Assembly: GCF_008831285.2 (NCBI RefSeq)
Contig: NW_022204570.1
Location: 1 to 34,427, forward strand
From: Nymphaea colorata
Lineage: Eukaryota; Streptophyta; Magnoliopsida; Nymphaeales; Nymphaeaceae
Length of the DNA: 34,427 bases
Reading direction: 5' to 3'
Positions 1-12,559 of the stretch are shown in pieces (within the stretch, counting starts at the first letter, position 1; the number at the start of each line of letters is the position of its first letter). Position numbers and translations under genes: made by a program. The notes below the pieces were generated by a model. That model had not been told where the DNA came from, searched no databases, and saw only the letters and a program-made list of their open reading frames with translations.

Positions 1-1319
1 CTCTCTATATATAGATGTATCAATGTCTTCTTTTTTATGAAGGTGCTGCTTCGATAAGTCGAAACAACTGCCTACCAGCCTATTCTCTCATAGATTTAAG
101 TATATAGGTTGTATGGTGGGATTTGAGAAGAAATAGTTGGACATACGGCCAACTTTCTTTCCTAAAATTTTTGTCTTGTCATACAGGTGGAAGTTTTCCA
201 AAACATTTCAACCACGTTTGATTGCAGGATGTGAACGCGTGTCGGCAGTTTCACCTGTTTAGCAGACCCAACACATTTCACAAGTTAACCAGATAGTCCT
301 GAACTCAATTAAACATGAAAACAAAGAGAATAATCGTAGCAATTGAATCTTCAAAGGACCCTTAGATAGCTGACACAAGTTTCAATCAATTTTTGTTACT
401 ATTCACAGTATAGAGTTGCCAGATCAACTCGTTTCTAAACTTTTTATGACACAAGTTTGCATTTCTTTCTTGCTTTTCATGGATCGAGTTCCGCCATGAT
501 AACCCAAATGAACGTTTCTAGGATCAATGGGCTTTAGTTCTAAACTTCTAAGTTACCGGGGCATTTCCTTGAAATATGGAATTTGCCAGATATTTCCAGA
601 TTTTAGCGGTCAGGCACTGGAATTAGTTCATCTGGTCAGGCTTCATGAGAATACACGTGGATGGTCGTGTTGTTGGTGTTGGCATAACCTGAAGCCAATC
701 GGGAGTACAACTTGAAGCATAGAGCTGCCCTGCTCAGTGCGTCGAACTGGAGTGGATGAAGGATCATAGAGATGAGAGAGAGGCAATTCTGGGTGAATGA
801 GGTCTATCAAGAATCCTGGAGTTTTGGTTAACATTGACAGAGTTAGTGAAGTTGTTGGTAGGAAAGTTTGATAGTGCAACTGGGAGAAGTTACAGGAGGA
901 TCATGAAGGAGGAGAGGAAGGTGGCTATGGCAACTGTTAATAGTAGATCTACAAAGAAAAACTCCTTGTATTTATAAAGGAGATCATGAGGTAGGTTGTG
1001 ACTAAGGGTGTGGATTTAAATACAAATGGTGGGGAAAAGAAGCACATTGTCAAATTGAGTAGCGTGTGGATTGTTCCACAAGTAACAGTTCTTGGTCAAG
1101 GAGAAGATGTGGTTATCACGTGAAGGAGCAGAGAAAGGGAACAACATGAACCCTAGGTTAGAGTTAGAAAAATGTTTGTGAACATCACTTTATCGTGGGT
1201 GGTGAAGGCTCTCGCCCATCCTTAGGGATGATGGATCATGAAAAGTCACCTATTGATCAAGGATTCCACTCAGTTCTATCAGCGCGATGATTTTAGGTGT
1301 CGGTGGTAAAGAGCACTGG
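1..1319. other. No gene recognised
   Basis: No reading frame here has a recognisable domain, and the short frames overlap on both strands without splice structure. The last few hundred bases may be the decayed 5' part of the LINE that follows, because the next recognisable LINE coding signal begins near 1320, but no boundary, target-site duplication or promoter could be identified. Confidence 0.5.
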
Positions 1320-1446
1320 TGTTGTGGACCAAAATGAGTGGGAGGAGGCATTTGGATTACCAGACAATGCAGTGTGTGAAATTGAGGGGAAGCAAATGGT
1401 CAGACCTTTCTGATGGACTGCTATTGCAATTCTATTAGGTGGTAGC

Positions 1447-2019
1447 TCAAGATTTCATTTGAATTGGGAGGAAGTTTTTCACAATTTGTATCAGGTGAAA
1501 ACAATTTTCACTCCTTTCAAAATGACTCTTTCTGATCAAGGCTTCCTCAAAGGAATATTTAGAGGAAGTTATGCAACAAAAAAAATGGCGTGTTCGCGAT
1601 AGGTTTTTGGTCTCTAGCAAGTGGAAGTCAGGAATGCCACATCAACTTCAAGCTGTCACGAGAACCCCTCTAGGGATTTGTCTACCGAAGTTGCCTCTTT
1701 ACATGTGGAACTGCAAGGTGTTAGCTGATGTCGTTAAGGTTCTGGGTAGTTTTTTTGTAGATGCTGATGGCTTCACTTATGGGTTCGATTTGTATACTTG
1801 ATGGTGATAAAGTTATTGAATAAATGGTGGAAGATGAAAAAAAAATTTGTTTCAGTACCTTATGTGGGGTCTCATTACATTCCACATGGGGATCATCTCA
1901 CTCGTATGAGGGAGGGAAAAGTGAATACTAAACCCTCAAGTGGATGGACTCAGGTCATTATTGCTAATAGAAGGTGGAATCTAGGCTCTAAGCAATGCAA
2001 GCTATCTAATATTAAATGA
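1447..2019 (+). pseudogene. LINE ORF1 remnant, DUF4283 (gag-like) domain
   Basis: Translation over about 1620-1800 gives the pattern PLGICLPKLPLYMWN...VLADVVKVLGSFFVDAD. This matches the DUF4283 core of plant LINE ORF1 and related transposon proteins, where a W(V/I)R-PxLPLxxW block is followed by a 'lG.fv.vD' block. The part before it (LNWEEVFHNLYQVK, from about 1457) lies in a different frame, so there is at least one frameshift, and a stop at 1799-1801 ends the core frame before a related frame resumes at 1798-2019. In the family this protein binds RNA and packages the LINE transcript. The zinc-knuckle that often follows is not seen. Clearly non-functional; identity is by motif only. Confidence 0.72.
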
Positions 2020-2934
2020 AATCAATTTGTGCCTCTTGAAAAAGATGTACTTCCTATTGAAAACCTATGATCTATGGGTCACGAGTCTCAAGGGATTATC
2101 TCATATGAAATGGTGATGGAATCATCTTCATTGAAGGTTAACCATGGTAAAACTATTGCTGAGTCCAGCCATGAGACCAAGAAGAAAGCCACAGAAGTTG
2201 AGGAGGAATTTTTTCCTGGATTTGGCTGTTTGAACTCCACTAGGACTGTACTAATGGACTGAAAACAAAAAGATAAAAGGTCTTCCTCTCCTATGAATAT
2301 TAGTTTGAACAAAAAAAGCTCTCCATTCCAAAGAAGTTAACAATTTTAATAAGAAGGGTTGTGGGACAACATTTTTTAAGGCTATATAAAGTTCTGTCCT
2401 GAAAGAAAGGATGTTGGCACAACATGATCCTGACATGGATATCCAAGGAGCAGAGATTTCCATAACAAAGAGAATGTTCTCCTCTAGGAAAAGGAGCCTA
2501 AGAGGAGTTGCCAATTGCCATCAAATGAAGTTTATAGTAGGATTGTTAGAGGCCTTGCTACTCTAACAACGTAGAAAGATTTTGGCAATTGGGTGATATC
2601 TCATCAACTTGGGATCATTTTCATGTTTCGATATCATGTTGAATGCAGACAACTTCAAATCCTTTTGCAATCACTTCAAGGAGTTTTTTTTTTTTTAATC
2701 TAATATTGATACGAATCTTAATGGGGCCATAATTGTGTAGAGTTAGAGACATGCTGATTTTAGATTGACCCTAGTTGCAAATTTAATAAATTTTGGATGG
2801 ATTGTTTGTTTATTCATAAAGCTTTCAATCTCAACTTTGATACAATAGGTGTGTATCTTCACCCTCACTTCAGAATTCGCAAAGACCAATTGGTTATGTT
2901 AAATATCATAATTGCCAATAAACAAATGTTAGTA

Positions 2935-3900
2935 TTATAATGAAAGATTTTAATTCAGCTTATAAGGAGTCTGAAAAATGGCCCTGCCCCTGCTAGCCAA
3001 GCTTGTTTAGCATTCAATGGATTCATCCAAGATGTTGGACTAAGAGAGATTGTGGACAGAAACAGAGCATTCACTTGAACCAATCTCTGCGCCCCGACAG
3101 CACTGGTTCAAAGCAAATTAGGTAGATTTTTGAGCAAGTTGAAAATTGTGGGCAGCTTTTGGTAGAACCAAGAAGTTCTTTAGACCACTCAGCACTTCTC
3201 TTTTACATGTAAATTAAATATCTTTAAAACCGCATGCAAGAGAAGATGAAGATTTAAATAGTTCCTTTATTGAGAGTGTCAACCTAGTTGTAAGGTCATT
3301 ATTACAAGGGCATGGAGAGTGGAGTGTAGAGGATGTGCAATGCTTAAACTTCTCGCAAAACAGAATAGAGTACGACCATGCCTAAGTAATTGGAGTGAGT
3401 ATAGAACCAAGAAAGTTGATATCAGAATTAACATACTTCAAAAGGATTTTATTGAAATTTATAAGAGGCAAGATATTGACTCTCATAACTGGTCCACTTC
3501 TGAAAATCATATTAGATGTTTTCTTGCGGATGCTCTTTGAGACGAAGAAATGTACTAGAAAATGAAAGTAAGGGTATCATGGCTAAAAAAAAGGGATAAT
3601 AACAGCAAATATTTTCATGCTATGTTCAAGACAGGTCAGAAAAAAAAAGACTCTTGCACATGAAGACAGATGATGGGGAGTTTTATGAGGAGGATCCAAT
3701 TCTTTCCGCATGTACTTCTCATTTTTAAAGATTTTTTACCCGTGACAACTCAACAAGAATGATTGTGGATCATCTTGCAGTTGGTCACTGCATATTTATA
3801 AAAGAAAACTTAACGTTGTTAAGTCCCATTTCAGATGAGGAAGTGCAATAGCTGTTATGGGTGCCAACTCCAATAGCGCACCATGTCTGAATGGCTTTCT
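2935..3900 (+). pseudogene. LINE ORF2 remnant: endonuclease end and EN-RT linker
   Basis: Seen: KDFNSAYKESEKW at about 2943, corresponding to the conserved GDFN...SEK stretch of L1-type AP endonucleases. It is followed in another frame by FNGFIQDVGLREIVDRNRA and FTWTN (about 3011-3090), matching the family pattern 'FxxFIxxxGLxEixxxGxxFTWsN'. Further on, WLKKRDNNSKYFHAMF (about 3580) and ISDEEVQ (about 3830) match the linker before the reverse transcriptase (family: WLReGDkNTkFFH ... is.eEV). In the family this enzyme nicks target DNA and primes reverse transcription. Several frameshifts, internal stops and the missing RT catalytic block make it a pseudogene. The segment from 3050 is repeated at 8768. 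Confidence 0.8.
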
Positions 3901-4983
3901 GAAATCGTCCCTTCAAAAAAGTCAGGACACGTTAAGGGCTAATATCACAGTTGCCACTAGAGATTTTTTTTTTTTTAGAAAGGAAATCTTGTTAAGAAAC
4001 TAGGCAGAGGTGGTTAAGCTAGCTGAGATTGCTAAGAGGGAAGTTTGAAACTCATGCTGTGAGGTATTCAATAAACAAGAATGAGGACAATATGTAAAAC
4101 AGGCGATAAACATCTAGCTGCAAACCATAATTTTCAGTCATTTTTGGCATTGTAAGAGTAAAGATGAGTGGGGGCTGGAAGTGGTCACTACATGTGTTGC
4201 AAATGTTTATAAAGTGGCTGGTTTACAATGCTTTAACGCCTCCCCAATCAGGAAAACCAGGTTGGTGGTACAAAGGTTTCTCTTCTCAAACATGATCAGA
4301 ATTATGGACTCTGTTCATGTAGAGAGGATTTCTAAAGACTGTCATGTTACTCTAATCACAAACTATCATGCTCTTAGTTCTCGTGTCAAGGAACTAAGAG
4401 AGTGACTCTGGTTCATTGGTATGCTCAACAGTGAGAAGTTATTCCGTGGTTAAAGATCACTTCTCTTTGGAGGCTATCTCCTTTAGAAACTCCTTTGTCG
4501 TTGACAAAGTCAAAAAAACAAAAAACAAAGGAAAAGCCAACATTAATGATACTGAAGGTCAAAGATTCAGGTCAGTCAAATCCTGAAAAGTGCTGACCCT
4601 GACCATGGAAAGTTTGCTGAGTGAGCAAGAGAGTGTTGAGGCTTAGTTAGAGGCCAGTTATTAATTTTGGTTTTTCTGTTGATTTTTTTTCTTTATATTA
4701 TTTTTCATCATTAATGGAAGGAGAAACCCAGCCCGATTGCATTAGAACCGTTACTCGTCAAGGAAAGTGTAGCATTTCGGGCCCCCATTGAAGGGACAAG
4801 GTATACATCACAGGGTTGGGGCTCCCATGCATTTTTGTGGTCTACATTATTTTTAGGAATACAGACAAAAGTGGTAAGAACAATATGTTTTTGAAAATTA
4901 CCGTTTTCAAGAACGAAGAACCTCAATGAATAGTTGAAGGAAGAAGGTTGACAAGTTAACATACTCTGTAGGAAAATAAGGTT
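3050..4983 (+). repeat. Direct repeat copy A (LINE segment)
   Basis: This 1934-bp segment recurs in the same orientation at 8768-10702, offset 5718-5719 bases, with few substitutions (one 73-codon stretch differs at 3 residues, a 74-codon stretch at none). Shared sequence begins at TTGTGGACAGAAAC and ends at AAATAAGGTT. Copy A is continuous with LINE endonuclease on its left, so it is the donor-like copy. The borders do not read TG...CA, so these are not retrotransposon LTRs. Confidence 0.93.
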
Positions 4984-5107
4984 CCCAATGTTAAATATAA
5001 TTATAAATACAGATAGTTATATATTAAATAAACAAACATATATATATATATATATGTACTCATTTGAATCTTCTGGATGTTGGACGACTAATAGATTTAA
5101 AATATGT

Positions 5108-5376
5108 CACTGATAAACCCATAAACCATTAAAAAAAGTGCCATAAATAGGCACTATTTAATACACTGTTGCTAATACAGCTGCATCCTTTAGCGATCGG
5201 TCTTTATTTTTAGTAATAAGACAAGATCTAATAAATGACAAATTTGAATGTGTGTGTGTGTGTGGATTCAAATTTGATGGATGCTAGATATTGTCATATA
5301 GCTCAAAATAAAACATTATTTGCTAAAATATAGACACTGTAGGGGTATTAGCAACGGTTTATGGTTTGTGGTAGTG
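5108..5376 (+). mobile_element. CACTA-type MITE, left-arm copy
   Basis: The 269-bp element begins CACTGATAAACCCATAAACC and ends with AACGGTTTATGG then TTTGTGGTAGTG, so the ends form an imperfect inverted repeat with CACT termini and the 'AACGGTTTAT' motif often seen near CACTA ends. It is flanked by TGT on both sides (5105-5107 and 5377-5379), the 3-bp target duplication expected for CACTA (En/Spm) transposons. It has no coding capacity and would depend on a transposase from elsewhere. Confidence 0.8.
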
Positions 5377-6977
5377 TGTTTTTATAATAGTTTATCGTGA
5401 TTTCAACAACATTTTGTGGTGCTTTCAACCATAGATTTTTAACCTTTTAATTACCTAACAACACTGGGCATTCAACATGCTAGAATTCGATATAAAAGTA
5501 CTAGTAATATCTTAAGTAGTTTTAATTTTTATAGGTGAAGACTAAGTAGCACCATTGTATGGCGTCTAATGATATTTTAATTTGATTACTATAAACTCAT
5601 GCACAAAATGACTTTGATCATATCTAAAGGGTGCAAAGGATTCCATGTTTGGTTTTAAGTTAGGCCTCTTTCAAATGCATGACCCCAAAATATTAATTAG
5701 CTGACAAGCAAGTTCTCAATGATGGGAAACCTCTAACACACACAAGATCAGTGGGAACTTCGTTGCAAAAGTCCTGTATATATGCTGCCAAAACACTATG
5801 ACTGGCTCTAAGGGTAGGCACTGGGCCAGGCACCAGATGGACAATCGGGACCATTTGACCTACTGGCCAGATAAAAAACTCACTGGGATAGCTGGCCTGG
5901 GTCGGGTATTGGGGGCTCGACTTGGCCCAAATACATACCTTTATACTTTTTTTTTTCCACATTCTTTGGCATGATGCCAGCAGTCGACACCCATGCAAAC
6001 TCTTGACATATTCCCAATGGTTTTCAAAAAATTAATAAATGAAAAGTGAAGAGTTTCAAATAAGGATAGATATCGGGTTGAGTACAAGATAAACATGAAG
6101 TTGATGGTCAGGCCCTGGCCCAATAACTAAACAGAACAGGCTTGGACTGCCAATAAAGGCTTTGGGTCAGCCCAAGCACGGCTTTGTCAAGCCTTGGTCC
6201 AGCCTAATGCTATTCCAGATCCGGTTCACCCACATTCATTTAGGTGAGAGCCAGCTTGCTCGGACCTTACCCAACCCTTTGACATCCCCAGGTTGGGTTA
6301 AACTGTTGATGCCCTCTTTGACCAACTCCAATGATGTCATTGATCGATTCCTCAACAAAGCCAAACTGCAGATGCTGGAATGTAGATGGTCCGTGTTGGC
6401 CTGCAGTTTGAGAGTGAGATCAAGCTGGGAGCTACTTTGTCAATATTTTGGAAATTTCTCTGAATGAAATGTAAAATCAAGTGGAAACTGAAAGAAACCC
6501 ATAAGCACATCTGTGTCTTTTGAAATGGGCGATTGGCGATGAATTGGCTAAATCATGCTTCATTCCGAATCACTTGAATAAAGATTGGCTGATTGCCTCA
6601 AGGCACATAGGGCAACTGGGCTGCAAGGCAGTTCATATGCAAGGAATTCAAGGTTTGAATCTTGTGGCCACTGTCACATTCTAGGGTGTTATTTCTCTTG
6701 TCTGCAAACCATGGCAAGAACAACATTCGAGTTGAACGATGTACAGTACATCCACCTTGGTGGTTTTATGAAGAAGAGAGTTTCTTCTAAGTAAACATTA
6801 ATAAATAAATAAATATTAGCCGATTTGTATAACATTTTGGATCAACCCAAGCCAAGCCCCTACAATTCAAGTTGGCTGATTCCAACCAACTTTTACAAGA
6901 GAAAAACAGAATGTGAGAGTATGAAGAATTAAAGTACCATTAAGGGGGATTGATAAGTATTACAATAGGCAACTCCT

Positions 6978-7304
6978 ATTTATCAAGAATGATGCAGGAA
7001 CATGTGGGCTTGTCTGGGCAATTGCCCACACAGGCACACAAAAATTATTAGTTTACTTGCTAAAGCTCCGTAGCTATTTTGCTGATTAGCATATGGCATC
7101 CCTCGGCCACTGATTTTCTGAAGGGCCTGCCTGTCAGCACTGAATATCTAGCTTTGCCACCGACGAGTGACTGTGTTTTGTGGCGACCCATTCAAACTGC
7201 GAACCGATGAGGTCGGTCCTTTTCCTTTGGAAAAACTGTGGAGTCAATGGCTGCTCATCGTGTTTGACAAGTCCTGGATTTCTCAAAATGCAATCAGGGC
7301 AGGC
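6978..7304. other. 327-bp segment present only in the left arm
   Basis: Sequence between GGCAACTCCT (ends 6977) and CCGTCTAAGAAACTGG (about 7305) is absent from the right arm, where the flanks meet near 13322-13330. No target duplication or terminal repeat is evident in the left arm, so a deletion in the right arm after duplication is more likely than an insertion here. Confidence 0.75.
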
Positions 7305-8767
7305 CCGTCTAAGAAACTGGGCTCGATCCATCGACGTCCAGCCGTGCAATTCAGATGGCTGGACCACCATGTAACTTCTTCTCGATTGATATTTAATATT
7401 TATATGCTTCCTACTGAGGCATTCTTCTAGGTCATGCACACAGACCTCACGTCGGCTAACAACGCTGGATGCAATGGTTTAGGCTACTTGTCAAGGAAAG
7501 AAAAATGTGACCCATGGATGCAATGGAAATCTGACACAAGAATATTCCATGCATTTCTCTCTCTCTAATAGCCCACATCGTCCATTAATCTTCCTACCAT
7601 CCTTAAGAGCTGTTTTAGAATAAGGAAACAAATCAGGTTAAATCAAAAAGCACGAGAGAGAGAGAGAGAGAGAGAGAAAGGGTGGTGACAGTTGCTCATG
7701 AAGAGGCAGTGAGTGGAGAGCGTTCAGCTGAGTTCGGGTAGATTGAGTTGAGTGCCCAGTTAAGGGTACCCAAAGTACATACCCAAGAGTAAGTGGACAT
7801 TTTAGTAATTTTCAAGGTATGTCCTTTATAGTTTTTTTTTTTACTTCCACTTTCGTCTTCCCAATTTTTTTTTTCGGTGTAAATTGGGACTATTTTCATC
7901 ATAACCAGTTCACAAAAATTTTTTGCATTTGTATGACACATATATAACCAGGTTTAGAGTTCAGGTGGACATGGGACAACGTGAACATATTTGTATTAAT
8001 GTAACAGCAATAATGAAAGGAGAATACCCAGTCCAAGAAAAGGTATTATAGAAAAGACATATCTTCAAAGAAGAGGATATATATATATATATGAAAGAGT
8101 TAAAAAGTCTAAAATAAACATCATTTTATTAAAAAATTCAAAAGTACCCCAACCCCATCTTTTTTCCACTGCATACTTGTGCGTTCGGATGTGCACGCAA
8201 CTCAATCTCATATTGGGGCTTCGGGTCTGCAGGCGGTGGAGAGAAGAAATTGCACTTTGGCCACCATTATTGTCATGGGATATCGCATGTTGATTTCTCA
8301 ATCGATGCGATGCTGTGGATGAGATATCACTTTAAAAAATCTGGAATTGGATCTCGAATTGATGGACTAGCATTTGCTTATCCATCTATAGGAACAAGTT
8401 TTCTCAGACATCTTAGACTTAACTTCTTGCTTAGGTGGGCATCCGATATACTTCTGCTGACGTATGTGGAGGGCTACATATCTATATGATCCAATATATT
8501 GCATGCCCCAAGGTCTGATTTGTATAGGTTAAAAGTGAAAACTGGACGGACTGCACCTTCTTAGGCGTGAAGTTACATAAAGCACCGATCTAAATAGATC
8601 TGTTTTCTCTTCTTCATGGTTCATAGTTGTTATGTGTTCTTTTTTGTCACTTTCTGGTTTTCAATCTTTTTCATTGGAGGAAAGAGATCCAGGGAAATTG
8701 TATATAGTCACTCACGCTCGGTTAGACTTCTACTAAGCATCCCCCATTTTGTCTACCTATTTAGTGG

Positions 8768-10702
8768 TTGTGGACAGAAACAGAGCATTCACTTGAACCA
8801 ATCTCTGCGCCCCGACAGCACTGGTTCAAAGCAAATTAGATAGATTTTTGAGCAAGTTGAAAATTGTGGGCAGCTTTTGGTATAACCAAGAAGTTCTTTA
8901 GACCACTCAGCACTTCTCTTTTACATGTAAATTAAATATCTTTAAAACCGCACACAGGAGAAGATGAAGATTTAAATAGTTCCTTTATTGAGAGTGTCAA
9001 CCTAGTTGTAAGGTCATTATTACAAGGGCATGGAGAGTGGAGTGTAGAGGATGTGCAATGCTTAAACTTCTCGCAAAACCGAATAGAGTACGACCATGCC
9101 TAAGTAATTGGAGTAAGTATAGAACCAAGAAAGTTGACATCAGAATTAACGTACTTCAAAAGGATTTTATTGAAATTTATAAGAGGCAAGATATTGACTC
9201 TCATAACTGGTCCACTTCTGAAAATCATATTAGATGTTTTCTTGCGGATGCTCTTTGAGATGAAGAAATGTACTAGAAAAAGAAAGTAAGGGTATCATGG
9301 CTAAAAAAAAGGGATAATAACAGCAAACGTTTTCATGCTATGTTCAAGAAAGGCCAGAAAAAAAAAACACTCTTGCACATGAAGACAGATGATGGGGAGT
9401 TTTATGAGGAGGATCCAATTCTTTCCGCATGTACTTCTCATTTTTAAAGATTTTTTACCCGTGACAACTCAACAAGAATGATTGTGGATCAGCTTGCAGT
9501 TGGTCACTGCGTATTTATAAAAGAAAACTTAACGTTGTTAAGTCCCATTTCAGATGAGGAAGTGCAATAGCTGTTATGGGTGCCAACTCCAATAATGCAC
9601 CATGTCTGAATGGCTTTCTGAAATCGTCCCTTCAAAAAAGTCAGGACACGTTAAGGGCTAATATCACAGTTGCCACTAGAGATTTTTTTTTTTTAGAAAG
9701 GAAATCTTGTTAAGAAACTAGGCAGAGGTGGTTAAGCTAGCTGAGATTGCTAAGAGGGAAGTTTGAAACTCATGCTGTGAGGTATTCTATAAACAAGAAT
9801 GAGGACAATATGTAAAACAGGCGATAAACATCTAGCTGCAAACCATAATTTTCAGTCATTTTTGGCATTGTAAGAGTAAAGATGAGTGGGGGCTGGAAGT
9901 GGTCACTACATGTGTTGCAAATGTTTATAAAGTGGCTGGTTTACAATGCTTTAACGCCTCCCCAATCAGGAAAACCAGGTTGGTGGTACAAAGGTTTCTC
10001 TTCTCAAACATGATCAGAATTATGGACTCTGTTCATGTAGAGAGGATTTCTAAAGACTGTCATGTTACTCTAATCACAAACTATCATGCTCTTAGTTCTC
10101 GTGTCAAGGAACTAAGAGAGTGACTCTGGTTCATTGGTATGCTCAACAGTGAGAAGTTATTCCGTGGTTAAAGATCACTTCTCTTTGGAGGCTATCTCCT
10201 TTAGAAACTCCTTTGTCGTTGACAAAGTCAAAAAAACAAAAAACAAAGGAAAAGCCAACATTAATGATACTGAAGGTCAAAGATTCAGGTCAGTCAAATC
10301 CTGAAAAGTGCTGACCCTGACCATGGAAAGTTTGCTGAGTGAGCAAGAGAGTGTTGAGGCTTAGTTAGAGGCCAGTTCTTAATTGTGTTTTTTCTGTTGA
10401 CTTTTTTTTCTTTATATTATTTTTCATCATTAATGGAAGGAGAAACCCAGTCCGATTGCATCAGAACGGTTCCTCGTCAAGGAAAGTGTAGCATTTCGGG
10501 CCCCCATTGAAGGGACAAGGTATACATCACAGGGTTGGGGCTCCCATGCATTTTTGTGGTCTACATTATTTTTAGGAATACAGACGAAAGTGGTAAGAAC
10601 AATATTTTTTTGAATATTACCATTTTCAAGAACGAAGAACCTCAATGAATAGTTGAAGCAAGAAGGTTGACAAGTTAACATACTCCGTAGAAAAATAAGG
10701 TT
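8768..10702 (+). repeat. Direct repeat copy B (truncated LINE segment)
   Basis: Near-identical copy of 3050-4983. It starts in the middle of the endonuclease domain directly at the end of the left arm, sharing TTGT with it, and contains the rest of the endonuclease, the EN-RT linker and the unassigned downstream 1 kb. The same disabling stops and frameshifts occur as in copy A, so the LINE was already dead before duplication. It ends at AAATAAGGTT; beyond 10702 the sequence is unrelated to that after copy A. Confidence 0.93.
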
Positions 10703-11809
10703 TTTTGTTGCATTCGTGCTGATTGATTTAAGAAATTGAAATCAAAAGTTTGAATGAATACAAATGAAATTTAAGCATTCATTTCATCCCTTATAGTCAA
10801 TGCAATGAGTTAAACATGTTGTTACGTTTATACTGAATGAGTAAAGGGATTGAAACAACAAGTTCGTATAAATATAAATGAGATTTAAGTCATTCATTTG
10901 CTCTCTTATAGTTAATCAAGTGGGACCAGCTTGATGTTTCATTCACATTGATTGGCTAAGGGGAAGATGTCTCTCTTATTGATCAAATGGTGATTGGAAT
11001 TCTTCAACACAAGAATATTCAAACGCTATTACTTAAAATTGCTTGGACCGTGGAGAAGGATGCAGAAAACACAAAAAGTTGCATGCAATCCCCGGTAAAT
11101 GATGCAAGAACTTGTTACATCACTAGCTAATGTCACCAGCCACCGTAAGTCCCCTGGCAAGATGTTCCAATCTTGGTATCTATAAGTTATGACATAGAAA
11201 GTGGATTAATTACTGTCATTTGTATATTTAATTACCTATTTGATGTCTCATGAATAGAACGAGGGGCTTCCTCGACAGTTTCCGAACGCAAAAAAGCTCT
11301 TTGTTTTCACAAGGAGTGGCTGCCGGAAGTTCATGCAGCGCAATTGCATTATTATACAAGAATTTTTCGTTAGGTACTGGAAAACTATATATTTTAAACT
11401 TAGAACATGGTAACTCCTCAACTTGATTGTAAGATAAGCTAAGCAAGGTTATAATCAATCACCAAAATATGGAGTACATCACAAACTTGTGGAGTTTGGT
11501 GCATGTTGGATGGAGAGTCTACGCTTCACGCCTTCAAACTAACCAGAGTCCAAAAATCACCAAAATGGTTTTCAGCTAAAGATCAATCTGAAGAAAAATA
11601 GAACCCTAAAGGGGTAGTAGCAAAGCCAAATTTCTGACTGGGGGGTAGTATTAGTTTAACTTTCAACTTTAAGGTATATAAAAAAAATTTAAAAAAAAGA
11701 AGTATCAATGACTGGTACGGGAAATTGCTTACAAATTTCGCAATGCGGCTCCACTACTTTTAAGGAGTCATTTGGCAGCAGGGACACTCATACAGTTTTC
11801 GTAATAAGA
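10703..11809. other. Unique spacer between copy B and the right arm
   Basis: Unique within the window. It starts with an imperfect tandem repeat, then non-coding DNA. A 76-codon frame on the minus strand at 11228-11458 has no recognised domain and no supporting splice or promoter signal, so it is not called as a gene. Together with copy B this would be the loop of the inverted repeat. Confidence 0.6.
10730..10957 (+). repeat. Imperfect tandem repeat, about 114 bp x 2
   Basis: AAATTGAAATCAAAAGTTTG...AAATGAAATTTAAG...CATTCATTT...CTTATAGTCAA near 10733-10800 is echoed by GATTGAAACAACAAGTTCG...AAATGAGATTTAAGTCATTCATTT...CTTATAGTTAA near 10848-10915, an offset of about 114 bases. Confidence 0.6.
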
Positions 11810-12499
11810 ACAACCACTAAATAGGTAGACAAAATGGGGGATGCTTAGCAGAAGTCTAACCGAGCGTGAGTGACTATACACAATTTCCCTGGATCTCTTT
11901 CCTCCAATGAAAAAGATTGAAAACCAGAAAGTGACAAAAAAGAACACATAACCACTATGAACCATGAAGAAGGGAAAACAGATCTATTTAGATGGGTAAT
12001 TTATGTTACTCCATGCCTAAGAAGGTGCAGTCCTTCCAGTTTTCACTTGTAACCTATACAAATCAGACCTTGGGGCATGCCATATATTGGATCATATAGA
12101 TATGTAGCCCTCCACATACGTCAGCAGAAGTATATCGGATGCCCACCTAAGCAAGAAGTTAAGTCTAAGATGTCAGAGAAAACTTGTTCCTATAGATGGA
12201 TAAACAAATGCTAGTCCATCAATTCGAGATCCAATTCCAGATTTTTTAAAGTGATATCTCATCCACAGCATCGCATCGATTGAGAAATCAACAAGCGATA
12301 TTCCATGACAATAATGGTGACCAAAGTGCAATTTCTTCTCTCCACCACCTGCAGACCTGAAGCCCCGATATGAGATTGAGTTGCGTCACATCCGAACGCA
12401 CAAGTATGCAGTGGAAATAAGATGGGGTTGGGGTACTTTTGAATTTTTTAATAAAATGATGTTTATTTTAGACTTTTTAACTCTTTCATACATACATGC

Positions 12500-12500
<1 letters not shown>

Positions 12501-12557
<57 letters not shown>
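12501..12557. repeat. Expanded (TA)n microsatellite in the right arm
   Basis: About 57 bases of uninterrupted TA. The matching site in the left arm (about 8077-8092) has only about 16, so the tract changed length after the arms separated. Confidence 0.95.

Positions 12558-12559
<2 letters not shown>

Larger units (their letters stand above)
1320..4983 (+). mobile_element. Decayed L1-type LINE retrotransposon (copy A context)
   Basis: Seen: in order on the plus strand are a DUF4283-like ORF1 segment (about 1447-2019), an AP-endonuclease segment with a DFN motif (about 2941) and the endonuclease-RT linker (about 3580-3870). This is the normal order in plant L1-clade LINEs. All frames are broken by stops and shifts, and the reverse transcriptase palm with its FADD box is not seen, so the element is truncated and inactive. 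The 830 bases before 4983 have no assigned LINE domain and may be rearranged LINE sequence or other DNA. The 5' border is only approximate; no poly(A) tail or target duplication was found. In this copy the endonuclease reads through position 3050 without a break, so this is the original context of the segment repeated at 8768-10702. Confidence 0.8.
4992..8771 (+). repeat. Left arm (X) of a large inverted repeat
   Basis: This 3780-bp arm matches the reverse complement of 11810-15303. The match starts at 4992 and ends at the TTGT of 8768-8771. Sampled identity is high: two 101-codon open stretches at 6162-6467 and 13836-14141 differ at about 5 residues. The arm contains a CACTA-type MITE, a (GA)n tract near 7653-7677, a short (TA)n near 8077-8092 and no recognisable coding domain. 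Open frames inside it (for example 6162-6467) are conserved between arms only because the arms are young; they show no domain. Differences between arms are a 327-bp indel at 6978-7304 and the length of the TA tract. Confidence 0.95.

Noticed and set aside
6162-6467. 101-codon open frame (and its partner at 13836-14141) as a conserved gene
   Set aside because: It is similar between arms only because the whole arm is a recent duplicate. It has no domain, no splice or promoter context, and other frames in the arm are equally conserved.
3050-10702. Direct repeats as LTRs of a retrotransposon with X as the internal part
   Set aside because: The repeats contain LINE endonuclease sequence, do not start TG and end CA at the duplication borders, and the interior has no gag-pol, primer-binding site or polypurine tract. 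Copy A is also continuous with LINE DNA outside the repeat.
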